Assembly (NCBI GenBank): GCA_937929805.1
Contig: CALFUT010000018.1
Span: 1-52,016 of the forward strand
Direction of reading: 5' to 3'
Length of the DNA: 52,016 nt
Origin: an uncultured Pirellulaceae bacterium
Lineage (GTDB): Bacteria > Planctomycetota > Planctomycetia > Pirellulales > Pirellulaceae
The position numbers were made by a program, and so were the translations under genes. Positions 30,201 through 37,364 of this stretch are shown here, in pieces (position 1 is the first letter of the stretch; each line of letters starts with the position of its first letter). Under the pieces are notes generated by a model. That model worked only from the letters and a program-made list of their open reading frames with translations, made no database searches and was not told where the DNA came from.

Positions 30201-31258
30201 CCGTCCAATCCGATTGCCTGAGCTTGCCCTCCGCTTTCAGCAACAATAGCGTGATTGGCGAGAGATTGCTCCCAGTTGTGCAAGACCGTTAAAGAAAACG
30301 CGATGTCAGATTCCGTTGTCCCGACAATGTATTCAAATTCCCAGTCTCCTCCCTGCGATTGATGGCCCGTGATGTCGTCACTGGCAGCCACGTCAGCCTC
30401 CGTGAGCGAAGCAAGCGAGTCAACAAACTCTTTACCTGAGTCGGACTGAGCAACATCGCAACCGTAAATCAAGAAGTCAGCATCGATCGCCAATGCGGCC
30501 CCCCATGATGCCACTGCATCGCTGTGCTGATCTAGGTTATCGACACCCAGCCGATCCGTTCCAAGCTGGATTGTCCCGTCGCTGCCATGCGAAATTAGGT
30601 GCAGGCTGTCAAACTGGCCATCGCCCCGATTAACGCGATCGTTTAGTTTCCGGGTGAGCGTCTCGATTCCGGACGACGACTCATCTAAGTAGATGATCTC
30701 GAAAATCCGATCATTTGTTTCCGATGAAACAAGATCATCCACCAGTTTTTGATAATCTTCGACCCCTCGGTCAACCACGACCAGTTCTCTCTTAACGGAT
30801 GTGGTTCTGGACTCAACGTTAAGAATTGTGTTGTCGTGATCCGCAGGCTCGACGTCCAATCTATCGGCATCTGAGAAATTACTCTCGACCACACTTTCCG
30901 TCGAAAATTCGTCAAGCAAATTCAGTTGATGACTGATCGACTCAGAAACTTCGTCTCTCGCGAATCCTGTTGGAACGAAGTTGGTTTCTGAGCCGTGATA
31001 GTTGAACAACGGTTCAGCGGGCTCAAAGAGATTTGCGGACGCATCGGCCATTGACGCATCAATTGCATCCACTTGAGAAACCAAATCGATCGGAACAGGC
31101 GCGGCGCTGTAGAGAACTCTATCTTCTAGTGTCAGGAGACAGACATCGATGGTCCCAGCTGCGGTTGATCTTTCCTCGCTAGACTTCCTGTTCGCGAACG
31201 CAGCCAAACGCGCTGCGACGGATTGAAAAAAACCCGGATTGGAATCTGAGTCGAGCAT
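21293..31258 (-). CDS. Giant LEPR-XLL / DUF4347 / cadherin-like secreted protein
   Basis: The best start is the ATG at 31258 (3321 residues); the frame is open to 31441. The N-terminus carries 'TLEDRVLYSAAP', the LEPR-XLL-type leader of very large planctomycete secreted proteins. DUF4347 follows ('FDSLHLISHGSDGTIQLG', 'ADFLIYGCDVAQ'; about 30300-30790). Next come FG-GAP-like beta repeats ('VVIVWESTESG', 'FVVAWDTHNGS'), cadherin-like segments, a LamG-like domain (about 26330-26900), and an SdrD B-like module ('GVDGVTVHLYRDNGDGVRDT'). After these are a right-handed beta-helix region (about 24130-24960), EF-hand-like calcium sites ('LDTNGNGSLSASEI', 'HDTNGSGTISRSEY'), three 112-residue tandem repeats, more cadherin domains and a C-terminal hydrophobic tail. 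An adhesin or matrix role is inferred. It lies between a diguanylate cyclase and a histidine kinase. Confidence 0.92.
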   Translation of the reverse strand: MLDSDSNPGFFQSVAARLAAFANRKSSEERSTAAGTIDVCLLTLEDRVLYSAAPVPIDLVSQVDAIDASMADASANLFEPAEPLFNYHGSETNFVPTGFARDEVSESISHQLNLLDEFSTESVVESNFSDADRLDVEPADHDNTILNVESRTTSVKRELVVVDRGVEDYQKLVDDLVSSETNDRIFEIIYLDESSSGIETLTRKLNDRVNRGDGQFDSLHLISHGSDGTIQLGTDRLGVDNLDQHSDAVASWGAALAIDADFLIYGCDVAQSDSGKEFVDSLASLTEADVAASDDITGHQSQGGDWEFEYIVGTTESDIAFSLTVLHNWEQSLANHAIVAESGGQAQAIGLDGAGRSTIVTSTYDDGVTDGFDIYIHTRDQFGNRTDDILVNETLAGEQVYASIAVADNGSKAVTWTSVSTTGERAVFAKFYDGGGSVVRGEFRVDVPSVGVEADDSSIAIDAAGNVVIVWESTESGVSEILGRRYSVDGSPVGGVFDVSGSGFADFEQSANPFVAMNDSGQFVVAWDTHNGSANDKSAIFAKTFNADGTAFSSATQIQGRANFQYTQASAAIDSSGNFVVAYTANDLAGGTDLDLRAESRLFDTSFVTSHSDFVTATDGDQFGSSVVLLDNGNVHIAWEGEGLTPLGFFDRQEVYEATVDFSTGNVLTPQRSLSVSPASQLSTNRYEVSVTAVDDDSVAAFFLSQVFAEDGTNIRGEPASSNNETPSGSDRTFTLPEDGAQAISASDFGFSDADGGTFTQLQISRVPQHGKLLLNDTEVTTGQVLLASEINSGELLYVPANDYSGQDNVLFFVNDGADYSDSFSTLTFEVLPEVDGLLLGFGTTYIPTSGGIPVNSSIEGEQSRSRIAATQDGGYVVVWESVDTDLAGDSDANGNHDDGQQIYLQRFDASNNKVGPELLVGGNLEGDQTRPSVVTLADGTYVVAATTTNDGGEIDVYAQRFDLSGNVLFADGTVDSTGTATIALAQHSQFAQDFVSLTALRGGGFLAAWSTIDPTLESNASFATVARIFDADGNPGNEFLLNNADVSPDASGQFAPRTTELNNGSIVATWYDTSFDRMMYRVFDSAGVPVTESQPVSETTGAPEFNARIASLGDAGFVIIWRDGGATSADRDIVARRFELDGTPSADPTQVLSPNSSAHHSLPEVISLNDGGFIAVWNSVGSDNHSIGVAGARYDVDLNPVTDTFVVNSRQHGAQLAPALTMLSNGELIVTYTSPDGDSSGVFVDRLSPAAVADEDTAVPLNLDFSNIDSDGSEFVDDIQLSGMPAGTRVSDGVTTINITGFSHVVHVTGDGLQVEDLTVTPPENFYGDIRLGVTYVTRDSNGTSTASGPYQTTITTIRVNPVNDVATYDPIAAIVEENGTTNLDLDTLLPLGNDPDNAGIYTSATPIASYDLSVPDSVVASGGGLEWTSTLGAAGAISFDAADAQFNANPTTDYPGIRAAIDLDGSGGGDLSIDGAKALEIWFRPNVADAHQTLIEFGDANSGWGLYQIDGQVELHFRTPDAPSNVSPLVLSGGQLSSSEFNQVVVSFSTDGDLAGNTTQPDVALYVNGERVDLLTDLQGIGDLSLLTGALNGSLGATHSGFLHADAVSYDNFTGSIAQVNAYDESFTTNQVQNRFFEVAHGAHIVQVDGNDVEVGVATELSSGALVTYNSNGTITYDPNGKFERLNAFDLGNEDSYQRDDFDIAVSDGQGDTQTLTVQLTVQGENDAPTLSISLAEPAPTTGSAAGSVVAIAEGVDIDTNGALGLTYSLTGTVTGAFAIDPNTGEISISDEAIYQNPPGGSHGVTVTVRDLAGGTSQVSYPIPVINIPTGQVTGTVYEDAIGDGSVTGDAGVDGVTVHLYRDNGDGVRDTNDIFVATAVTAGGGNYVFQGSEITHDNYFVVVDSTNITSSNGFNGSYGVSDVWAEQTYASAGGLYLNGAGVEIVSTGGALFGGYSGTRSDDASTLAGAEHVSEVTVSGTSDGVADFGFSFNVVTNTLAGDDQDDNASSAGRTVQGSLRQFIQNANAIDNSDPTDVDNAMRFVARNDANSADSTWWSIVVSEALPAIVDSNTTIDGTVYAADGSGVLDLRTGLPGTVTSVGANDSHSLTGFDQPELEIVADQTVPAGDRVLNGLVFTASAEQTTLSDVVVRNLSIHGFGSTDGEGSDIYLAGGGVDGASDDWIENALIEDTFVGVAPDGSHGTVFRSHGIKIYRANDGTVQDSLIGSHGLNGIHFVPAASDANSSLANGWQILRNEINQNGTVDVEFGGIGLGNSSEISVRHNLIADNEGFGVDSFFAPGGFTILENTITRNGLGGFEQGGIRLFGDDSVVSENRIIDNVGAGISVVGTTEQGSSFRFAGTGNELTQNQFGGNTSVDVDLLSSPSRGRSFSDITVGATPVLGLDTNGNGSLSASEIAGTGFTLADHDTNGSGTISRSEYDDAQALLAGQGDGDSSIDGLNEHSGNQGLDEPVLTNATLYSDRAELEFQLAAGVDRVELYEVTTVGGEERVTYVTTLLVSDMTFDPGSGAFQAILPSAPAATTRFTALAFDGANTSEFGNRLTLNSAPSAESNTVSATEDMAKNLDLADFGFNDLEDGTDPLLGTIRVATVSGGTLSLNGVDVTLPATLSRGEVDNLVFTPTQDSTTDGLIEFTVADSDGASDGTTYQLTVEVSAENDLPTAESNTVATLEDTPLPLDQDDFGFSDVEDQADESLGRATVTSVTGGTLRFSGVEVSLPAEFSRNDLDSLVFVPTVNSTSDGVIEFTVADSDGASNGITYELTVLVTAENDAPSAESNTINTNEDVPRSLSQDDFGFTDVEDQGDDSLGMVSVISVTEGVLQLNGLDVVLPVSLSRSDLDNLVFVPTQDSTSDGVIEFTVTDSVGASDGTTYQLTVLVAAVNDAPELDIADTNITIDENTPFELVLNAVDTEDETATWEIVREAAQQSLFVNDDGTLRLTTLPDFENPLDANGDNTFSVTIVAVDSEGLQSDKHVITVKIDDVNEAPIATSEPVLADVQVSDGPSDVPINLNDLVSDVDAGDSITFSLLDQADQGFVTIDEAGNVFFELTDLAGRGQDSFQFIATDTGGLQSEIVTVDLNVINGLAIPGSGDPDRDEFGDDNDSNNGDDDSQGGDTVASTAPRTNVEDENSLTGDLPTLVSDGVVSSSVNQVEFNDFDDDETTVIESDNLSSGAVRTYSYAFNLEEIDLLNQLSEDKNMRRSAQGIQFDANILASAFLEELDSSKRHFIRDRLAIGSPEVVVSAASLLTVGYLVWNLGSGLLVSTFLSSLPTWSALDVLPVISKSAIDDEDDESIEQIVDA
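22544..23551 (-). repeat. Three tandem 112-residue repeats inside the giant protein
   Basis: Three consecutive units of 112 codons (336 bp each) begin 'SAESNTV.ATED' or 'SAESNTINTNED' and share 'DFGF.D.ED', 'LNGV.V.LP', 'SR.DLDNLVF.PT.DST' and 'IEFTVADSDGAS'. The high similarity points to recent internal duplication. They are typical extracellular beta-sandwich repeats of the 'tandem-95'/cadherin-like kind. Confidence 0.9.
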
Positions 31259-31523
31259 AAGATTTCGCGCGGGCGAATTTGGCGGACACTGACCTAGGAG
31301 GCAACACGTCGTTGAACAACCACAGCCAAACGACCGAGTGTGAACTAATGGGGATAGGGACTTTCTGTCCAACCTTAGCTTTCTACACGGGCGTATCGTG
31401 TATGATTTGTAGAAATGGCTAGTGATTACAAATGCAATCAAAATCCGAATCTGCCGATTGCGCTAATAAAATCGCTCACGCCAGCGCTGGCTTCCATTGA
31501 ACATCACGACGTAAAAAGACAAC

Positions 31524-33305
31524 TCACCCGAGAACGTCATCTAGTTTCGATTGCTCAAAATTTTGCGGAGACTCATTTCCTTCAGACGCCGGGTTTGTGT
31601 GAGCCGACGAGAGTTGCACCAACTCTTGCACCTCCATGGCGATTTCGTCTGCCTGATCACCACCACGTTCATTTGGAAGAGTCCCACTTGGCGACTGACC
31701 AGCTGGCGACTGACAACCTTGCGCAACTAAGTCTTGAGCAACGGGTTCCTCCTCGGAAACTTGGTCGTCAGCTGACATCACGGATTGTTCATTACATTGA
31801 TCATACCGGACCACTTGATCGCGACCGCCATTTTTCGCGGCGTACAAAGCTTGGTCAGCTTGATCAAGCAGATGCTGAGTGTCCATCGGCAGCATTTCCT
31901 TGCCTGACACACCCAAGCTGATTGTGATATCCAATCCACCAATCGGCACATCTCGAATTGCACTGCGAACCTCTTCCGCAACTAGCGTCGCAGGGCCAAG
32001 CGTAATGTGAGGTAGAATTGCCGCGAACTCCTCGCCGCCCAGTCGAGCAACGACTCCACGTTTGCCAACGGTTTCTCTGAGCAACCGGCCAACCTCCTTC
32101 AGCACTTGATCACCTTTTCCGTGACCATGGTTGTCGTTCACACTTTTAAAGTGATCGATATCTAGCATGATCACCGACAGTTCTTTAATCGATTCGTCTG
32201 CCCACACGGATTCGAGTCGTTGAAAGAACACGCGGCGGTTAATGCATTCGGTCAATTGATCGTAGGAAGCAAGAAAATTGAGTTGCACGTTTTGTCGCTC
32301 CACCTCATCACGAGATCGCCGCAAAGTGGAAATCATCTGAGACAATTCATGCTTCTTGTTTTCCATCACCGTTACGTCTTCGAGACTGACCAGCACGCCG
32401 CGGCATTCGTCATTACCGGAAACGATCGGCGTCGCGTTGACGATAAACTTACGGGTCGGTGCATCTTCAAGCATCAATCTGACAACGACACCGCAAACGG
32501 GCTGTTGCTCTTTTAACGCTTGGCTCCAAGGCAAATCATTGCTTCCAAAGTCGCTCGACTGAGACCATTCGAAGTCGCAAATGTTCCTACCCAGCAGGCG
32601 GTCCGCGTCCATTTCCATGATCCGAAAAAACGCGTCGTTCGCGTGCCCGATTTCATTGTCGTTATCAAGCAGCACCACCCCTTCAGCCATCGTATCGAGT
32701 GCCGCGCGGACACGTTCGGGCACTACTTGGCTTGGGTCTAGATACTTAAACGAGCGTTCAAAGATTACCCACGAACAGACTGACACAAACGCGCCGATAA
32801 ATGCGGCCATCGGAACTGGGAATCCAAAAAGCATGGACCATAGGCTGGTCATTTTAGTTTTGAACGCTAGTTCGATGGAACCGTATTTACGTCCGTTGGC
32901 GAGCAATTCAACTCGCACGTGGTTCGCGCCAAGGACGTCTTCAGAATCCTCAGATCCACGTCTAGTTTTTGAATTTGCTGACACCAAGGTTGCTTGGTCG
33001 GGCCATGTGGTCTCGTGAGGACCTGCGGCGATGAGCCTCCCAAATTTTTCGCGAATCCCGATCGATACGAGCGCGGGCTCAGATTCAATCAGCTGCGTTA
33101 ACGTTGACTTAAGGTCAGTCTTCCGATTCGAATTGATCAGCGAACTCGCAACCAGCGAAACATACTTTGCTACAGTCGTGCGATGTTTTGCATTGTTCGA
33201 TGCCGGGTTTTCCAAAATGCCTAACGCCAGCGAAACCCAGACTGCTGCGGATGCAATCAGGCCAACGCAAAGAGCGAGTCGAATTGCTGTTCTCAACTGG
33301 TGCAT
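31524..33305 (-). CDS. Membrane diguanylate cyclase (PAS-GGDEF)
   Basis: 593 residues. Membrane segments at about 8-30 and 155-180 flank an extracytoplasmic sensor. The linker 'LDPSQVVPERVRAALDTMAE' enters a PAS domain (about 200-315), then a short coiled coil and a GGDEF domain at about 340-500. The active-site signature is 'ARLGGEEFAAI' (GGEEF at 423-427), with 'LDIDHFKSVNDNHGHGKGD' intact, so c-di-GMP synthesis is likely. The usual inhibitory RxxD site before GGEEF is not present ('VGKRGVVARLGGEEF'). About 90 extra C-terminal residues are acidic and Gln-rich with no recognised domain. It is transcribed towards the giant-protein gene, 265 bp upstream of it. Confidence 0.92.
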   Translation of the reverse strand: MHQLRTAIRLALCVGLIASAAVWVSLALGILENPASNNAKHRTTVAKYVSLVASSLINSNRKTDLKSTLTQLIESEPALVSIGIREKFGRLIAAGPHETTWPDQATLVSANSKTRRGSEDSEDVLGANHVRVELLANGRKYGSIELAFKTKMTSLWSMLFGFPVPMAAFIGAFVSVCSWVIFERSFKYLDPSQVVPERVRAALDTMAEGVVLLDNDNEIGHANDAFFRIMEMDADRLLGRNICDFEWSQSSDFGSNDLPWSQALKEQQPVCGVVVRLMLEDAPTRKFIVNATPIVSGNDECRGVLVSLEDVTVMENKKHELSQMISTLRRSRDEVERQNVQLNFLASYDQLTECINRRVFFQRLESVWADESIKELSVIMLDIDHFKSVNDNHGHGKGDQVLKEVGRLLRETVGKRGVVARLGGEEFAAILPHITLGPATLVAEEVRSAIRDVPIGGLDITISLGVSGKEMLPMDTQHLLDQADQALYAAKNGGRDQVVRYDQCNEQSVMSADDQVSEEEPVAQDLVAQGCQSPAGQSPSGTLPNERGGDQADEIAMEVQELVQLSSAHTNPASEGNESPQNFEQSKLDDVLG

Positions 33306-33576
33306 GGATCGTAGGTAACGCTTAACTAGCGTTGTTTCGAAGTCGTGAGGCGAAGAGGGGCGAGCTCAAACTTGCTAGCAAACCCAATGGTGTCGGAGAG
33401 ATCTGTTCAGCTGTACATCCCTTAAACCTAGGTCATTCTTAGGATGCTGCCCCAGAGTTAATCACTCAATTCTCTGGTAAAGGTTAAGGGTTGTAAGGTT
33501 TGGATGCTGGTCTGCGATCAAATTCAGTAGCGTTTCATCGAATGGGGCTGTGCTTCCGGAACGTGACAGGCGATGA

Positions 33577-35856
33577 ATGTACTGTGAGTTTGTACGTTTT
33601 GTTCCGGTAGGTTCTATTGTGTCAGTTGATCTTGAAATTCAAGTAAACCGGGTCTTGCGTATCATTCTGGTAATGACAACGTGGGCCGGTGCGACACACT
33701 TTTCCGGGGCGGACCTGGCAGCACAGGTTCGGAGTGCTCGTTACCCACTTGAACGCTCCATCGTTCCGACCGAGGCACCACGGTTAGAGCCCGCTTCCAA
33801 ATCCAGCTCGCCTACCAACGCGATAAAGGCCGGTGTCGCTGCTATGCACCAGACAACACAACCCGTTGTCCAGCACGTTAACAATAAACCGACACAGCAG
33901 CCTAACTTAACTAGCAAGCTGAACAGTTCCCTCGACGCGACGCGAGAGAGATTCGCGCAGCAATTTGAGCAAGCTTACACGGCTGTTGCAGGTTCGTTGA
34001 ATACTCGGCCCCATGCATTGTCCGACGCAAACAACTCAGCCGACCTCTCAACCAATTCTCAGGACGCAAACTCACGAAGCGATCAAATCGCGGAACAAAA
34101 TCAGCAGTCTCAGCAGGTCACCAGAATTGCCTCGGCGTATCCAACGGTTACTCAACTACCTGATTTGAATCAAACGACTGTCTCGCAACCGAACGTTGTT
34201 CAAACTCAGTTCAACCGGGGCGTCACCAAGCCGACAAACGGCTATCCGCTCGCAACGATTGAACCATCGAATCCTAACAACAACACGTCAAGCGATACGC
34301 CCGAATCACTAACGTGGTGGAACCAGTTGGTGGCCCAACCGTTACACCCGGAAAACCAAGTTCAGTCGATTGACTCAAACGGGCTGGTTTACATGGCTCT
34401 GCAAAACTCCCCTCGCATTCAAGGGTTGAGCCGTGACCCGTTGATTCGTGATTTTGAAGTGATTGAAGCGGAATCAGCGTTTGACCCCATCAGTTTCCTT
34501 CAGACCCAGTTTGCGGATCGGTCCGATCCAATTGGCGGTGCCCTCGATGCAACCCGAGACGGCCTGAGCACGATCGAAAACCATCGATGGACGGCCGAAG
34601 GCGGCGTTCGCAAACGTGCTCGCACAGGTGCCACATACGAATTGTCTCAACGCCTTGGCTTCGAAAACAGCAATGTTTCCGTGTTTGACCCGAACAATCA
34701 AGGCACCGCTCAGCTTGCACTCAACGTGACTCAACCACTCGCTCGTGGACGCGGTCGATACATCACGCAAAGTCAAATTCTGATTGCCCAGTCACGGGGC
34801 GGCGTGGCTTGGGAATCGTTCGCGGCAGACTTACAGGAGGAAATCGAGGACGTCGTAACAGCCTATTGGCGTCTGTATTACGATCGCAGCGTGTTCTTGC
34901 AGAAGAAGCGGAACGTTGAGAGAGCCGTTGAAATTCTGGAAACTTTAGAGGGTCGATCCGAGCTTGATTCACTTCCTAGCCAGATCACCCGAGCCTGTTC
35001 TTCCGTTCAGACTCGCAAGACCGAACTCGCCAACGCATTCCGAGATGTTCGAAATTCAGAAACAGAACTACGCCGTTTGATTGCCGATCGAAACTGGCGC
35101 GCGAATCAATTTATTGAGCTGCTGCCAATCGAACCACCGCTCAATAATGCATTGGATATTTCGCTAGACCATGTGGTTACGACATCACTTGAGAATCGTC
35201 CAGAAATCCGCGCGTCACTTCAAGAAGCAAAACTGGCAGGGATCGAGCGTGACATCAGTGTCAACGACCTGTTGCCTGAGTTGTCGTTGCTGTTGGGAAC
35301 CTATGTCAGCACACTGGTTGATGACGGTCGCGTGGGCGAGGCATTCGTGGATCAGTTTGGTGAAACAAAACCGGGTTACTCGGTAGGTTTGGAGTTTGAA
35401 TTACCGGTCGGCAATCGACTTGCACGTAGCCGATTGGTGCAGCGAAAACTGCAGTTGGCGCGGATTAGAAACCAAGTCGACGAGACAATTCAGAATGTGA
35501 TCGCAGAATCTCAAACAGCTTTGCGGCGGATCGATTCGGCCGCACAAACGTTTGATGCCGCCAACCAGGCGATTGAGGCGGCTCGAAGCGATCTGGAGCA
35601 GAACATCCGTCGCTGGGAAAACTTTGCGTTGGTCGAGGGTGACTTCTCGGACGGCCAGACACCCACGACCGTCCTTGACCAGTTGCTCGATTCTCAAGAG
35701 CGACTTTCCAGTTCAGAAACCATCGCGGCTCAGTCGCAACTAGAGCTGAAACTGGCTGAAGTCGCGTTGCAGCGAGCCATGGGAACGCTACTGATCCAAC
35801 GGAATATCAACCCTCGCCGTGCGTTTGAGGCCGGGACTCCTCAGATTCGATTTTAG
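33577..35856 (+). CDS. TolC-family outer-membrane efflux protein, long N-terminal region
   Basis: 759 residues. A hydrophobic N-terminal segment, 'VLRIILVMTTWAGATHFSGA', is a plausible signal peptide; starts further inside are possible. Residues about 45-260 are Gln/Asn/Ser-rich and probably disordered. The rest is a TolC/OEP fold ('VTQPLARGRGRYITQSQILI', 'LEDVVTAYWRLYYDRS', 'ENRPEIRASLQEAKLAGIER', 'GLEFELPVGNRLARSRLV'). It would form an outer-membrane channel. It is divergent from the diguanylate cyclase/giant-protein unit, 271 bp away. This makes it a candidate exporter component for the giant protein, but no ABC transporter or fusion protein lies next to it. Confidence 0.88.
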   Translation: MYCEFVRFVPVGSIVSVDLEIQVNRVLRIILVMTTWAGATHFSGADLAAQVRSARYPLERSIVPTEAPRLEPASKSSSPTNAIKAGVAAMHQTTQPVVQHVNNKPTQQPNLTSKLNSSLDATRERFAQQFEQAYTAVAGSLNTRPHALSDANNSADLSTNSQDANSRSDQIAEQNQQSQQVTRIASAYPTVTQLPDLNQTTVSQPNVVQTQFNRGVTKPTNGYPLATIEPSNPNNNTSSDTPESLTWWNQLVAQPLHPENQVQSIDSNGLVYMALQNSPRIQGLSRDPLIRDFEVIEAESAFDPISFLQTQFADRSDPIGGALDATRDGLSTIENHRWTAEGGVRKRARTGATYELSQRLGFENSNVSVFDPNNQGTAQLALNVTQPLARGRGRYITQSQILIAQSRGGVAWESFAADLQEEIEDVVTAYWRLYYDRSVFLQKKRNVERAVEILETLEGRSELDSLPSQITRACSSVQTRKTELANAFRDVRNSETELRRLIADRNWRANQFIELLPIEPPLNNALDISLDHVVTTSLENRPEIRASLQEAKLAGIERDISVNDLLPELSLLLGTYVSTLVDDGRVGEAFVDQFGETKPGYSVGLEFELPVGNRLARSRLVQRKLQLARIRNQVDETIQNVIAESQTALRRIDSAAQTFDAANQAIEAARSDLEQNIRRWENFALVEGDFSDGQTPTTVLDQLLDSQERLSSSETIAAQSQLELKLAEVALQRAMGTLLIQRNINPRRAFEAGTPQIRF

Positions 35857-35979
35857 AGCTTTTTGCTTTTCTAGAATCGTTGCCTGATTCTGCCGAAAAG
35901 AACTTTCCGACAGATCGGATCAACGAGCTTGCTCTACCCGGCCGCTGGCTCCGGTTTGTTTCTTGGCAACCCTTGCCGG

Positions 35980-36879
35980 TTACAGACGGATGCTTGACTG
36001 ATTAGACAGGTGATTGATCTCGATTCCAATAAGCTCATTCAGAACTTCTCGAAACGTTGGCCTCATCGAGATATTGGTCGCCAACATTTGCTTTACCAAT
36101 GCACTCAACGCGGGAGGGCAGTCGGGTTGGCAGACAATTAAGTCCTCGGGAATCGCGTCCTTCTGTTTTTCGATCAGTTCCTCGATCGACTTGCTGTGAA
36201 TGTGAGGCTTCATGGCAAACAAGTGGTAGATCAGGGCCCCCAACGAGTAAACGTCACTAGCCGAATCAGCCACGTAGTCGGCGGTAAAGCACTCGGGCGC
36301 CATGTAGCGAGCCGTTTGAAGTTGGTCGTTCGGGAACCAAGCTCGCTCACCTGCTTGATGACACTGCGACCACCCCAGCAATGTCACTCGACCCGTCTTT
36401 CCGAGAATAACGTGCGAAGGCTCGAGCCCCAAATACACCCGCCCCTGATCATGAGCGGCTCTCAAGCCTTCTGCAATTTGCCGAATCGTCCACAATATTC
36501 GGTTGACCGGAGCATGTCGTTCGGCAGACAACATCCGGTCAAGACTTCGGCCATACACCCAAGGTTGCACCAGAAAGAAGGGGGGCCGATCAAGTTCAGC
36601 GTCCAACAGGCGAATCACGTTTGGGTGCTCAAGTTGTTCGGTAGCAAGCGCCTCACGGCCCAGCCGGTCGATCGCGAAACTCTGCCGTTCCGCATCAAGA
36701 TCCGGATTCACCAACTTCAGGGTGTAATCAAAACGTTTTGGATTGACGGCAAGTTTAGGAGCTGCACGAAAGATGTTGTACCATCGACCGCTTGTCACCG
36801 GCGCGCCCAGTCGCCAGTACGACACGACTGAGGACGGGCGGAATCTCAATGAAGGGTAGGCAAGTGGCATGTTTTGCAT
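35980..36879 (-). CDS. Protein kinase-like protein, predicted pseudokinase
   Basis: 299 residues with an overall eukaryotic-type kinase fold. Kept are the beta3 lysine in 'YTLKLV' (K55), the 'EHPNVIRLLDAE' segment, 'YMAPECF' (the APE motif) and 'SDVYSLGALIYHL'. The catalytic loop that should read HRDLKPxN is instead Y-L-G-L-E-P-S-H (149-156), and DFG is replaced by G-W-S (169-171). The catalytic Asp, loop Lys and Asn, and the metal-binding Asp are therefore all missing. There is no transmembrane segment and no C-terminal sensor, unlike most planctomycete kinases. It probably binds a partner or ATP without phosphotransfer. Confidence 0.88.
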   Translation of the reverse strand: MQNMPLAYPSLRFRPSSVVSYWRLGAPVTSGRWYNIFRAAPKLAVNPKRFDYTLKLVNPDLDAERQSFAIDRLGREALATEQLEHPNVIRLLDAELDRPPFFLVQPWVYGRSLDRMLSAERHAPVNRILWTIRQIAEGLRAAHDQGRVYLGLEPSHVILGKTGRVTLLGWSQCHQAGERAWFPNDQLQTARYMAPECFTADYVADSASDVYSLGALIYHLFAMKPHIHSKSIEELIEKQKDAIPEDLIVCQPDCPPALSALVKQMLATNISMRPTFREVLNELIGIEINHLSNQSSIRL

Positions 36880-37364
36880 CAGGAAGCGTTAGAGTGATCA
36901 AAAAACCCAGTGATTGACGGTTCCTTCCGGTGCTAGGCTAGAGTGAAATCGGTGCCAAACGCAGCCAAAATCGAATCTAGCTTGCCAAATTCAGGTCGCA
37001 ACGGAGTAGACTGGATTTGACGACGCGAAGAGAATACTCAAGCCTGATTTTGCAACCAATGCGGGCCAAACTCCCGACAAATTATGCAGAGCGGCAAAAA
37101 TTTTGCTAAACTGTCGGTTCATGATCGTTGGCCGGATCTTCTCAAGCGACGTAGATGATCCAGCACTTCGGCCCAACAAAGTACACTAGTCAAGGCGATC
37201 GTTTACACTTGATCGATACAGGCTTCACGCGCCACAGAATTTTTCTGGCATGTTGAATGTCTGGACAAATTTTGGTTCTGCTGCGGGCCGATGTCGCCGT
37301 GACAGACCCGCCTGTCGTCGGTCAAAACAATTCGTTTGTTTGTAACTATTTTCTGGAGAATCGG
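36880..37364. other. Divergent intergenic region, kinase-like gene / oxidoreductase
   Basis: No gene is recognised. A TTGACG near 36913 with AT-containing sequence 17 bases on could be a promoter for the rightward oxidoreductase, but it is far from the start and weak. The ribosome binding site GGAG lies 8 bases before the ATG at 37365 and fixes that start. Confidence 0.4.

Noticed and set aside
31259-31441. 61-residue N-terminal extension of the giant protein
   Set aside because: The sequence is Cys-rich and unlike family members; the LEPR-XLL proteins usually start shortly before the leader, which fits the ATG at 31258.
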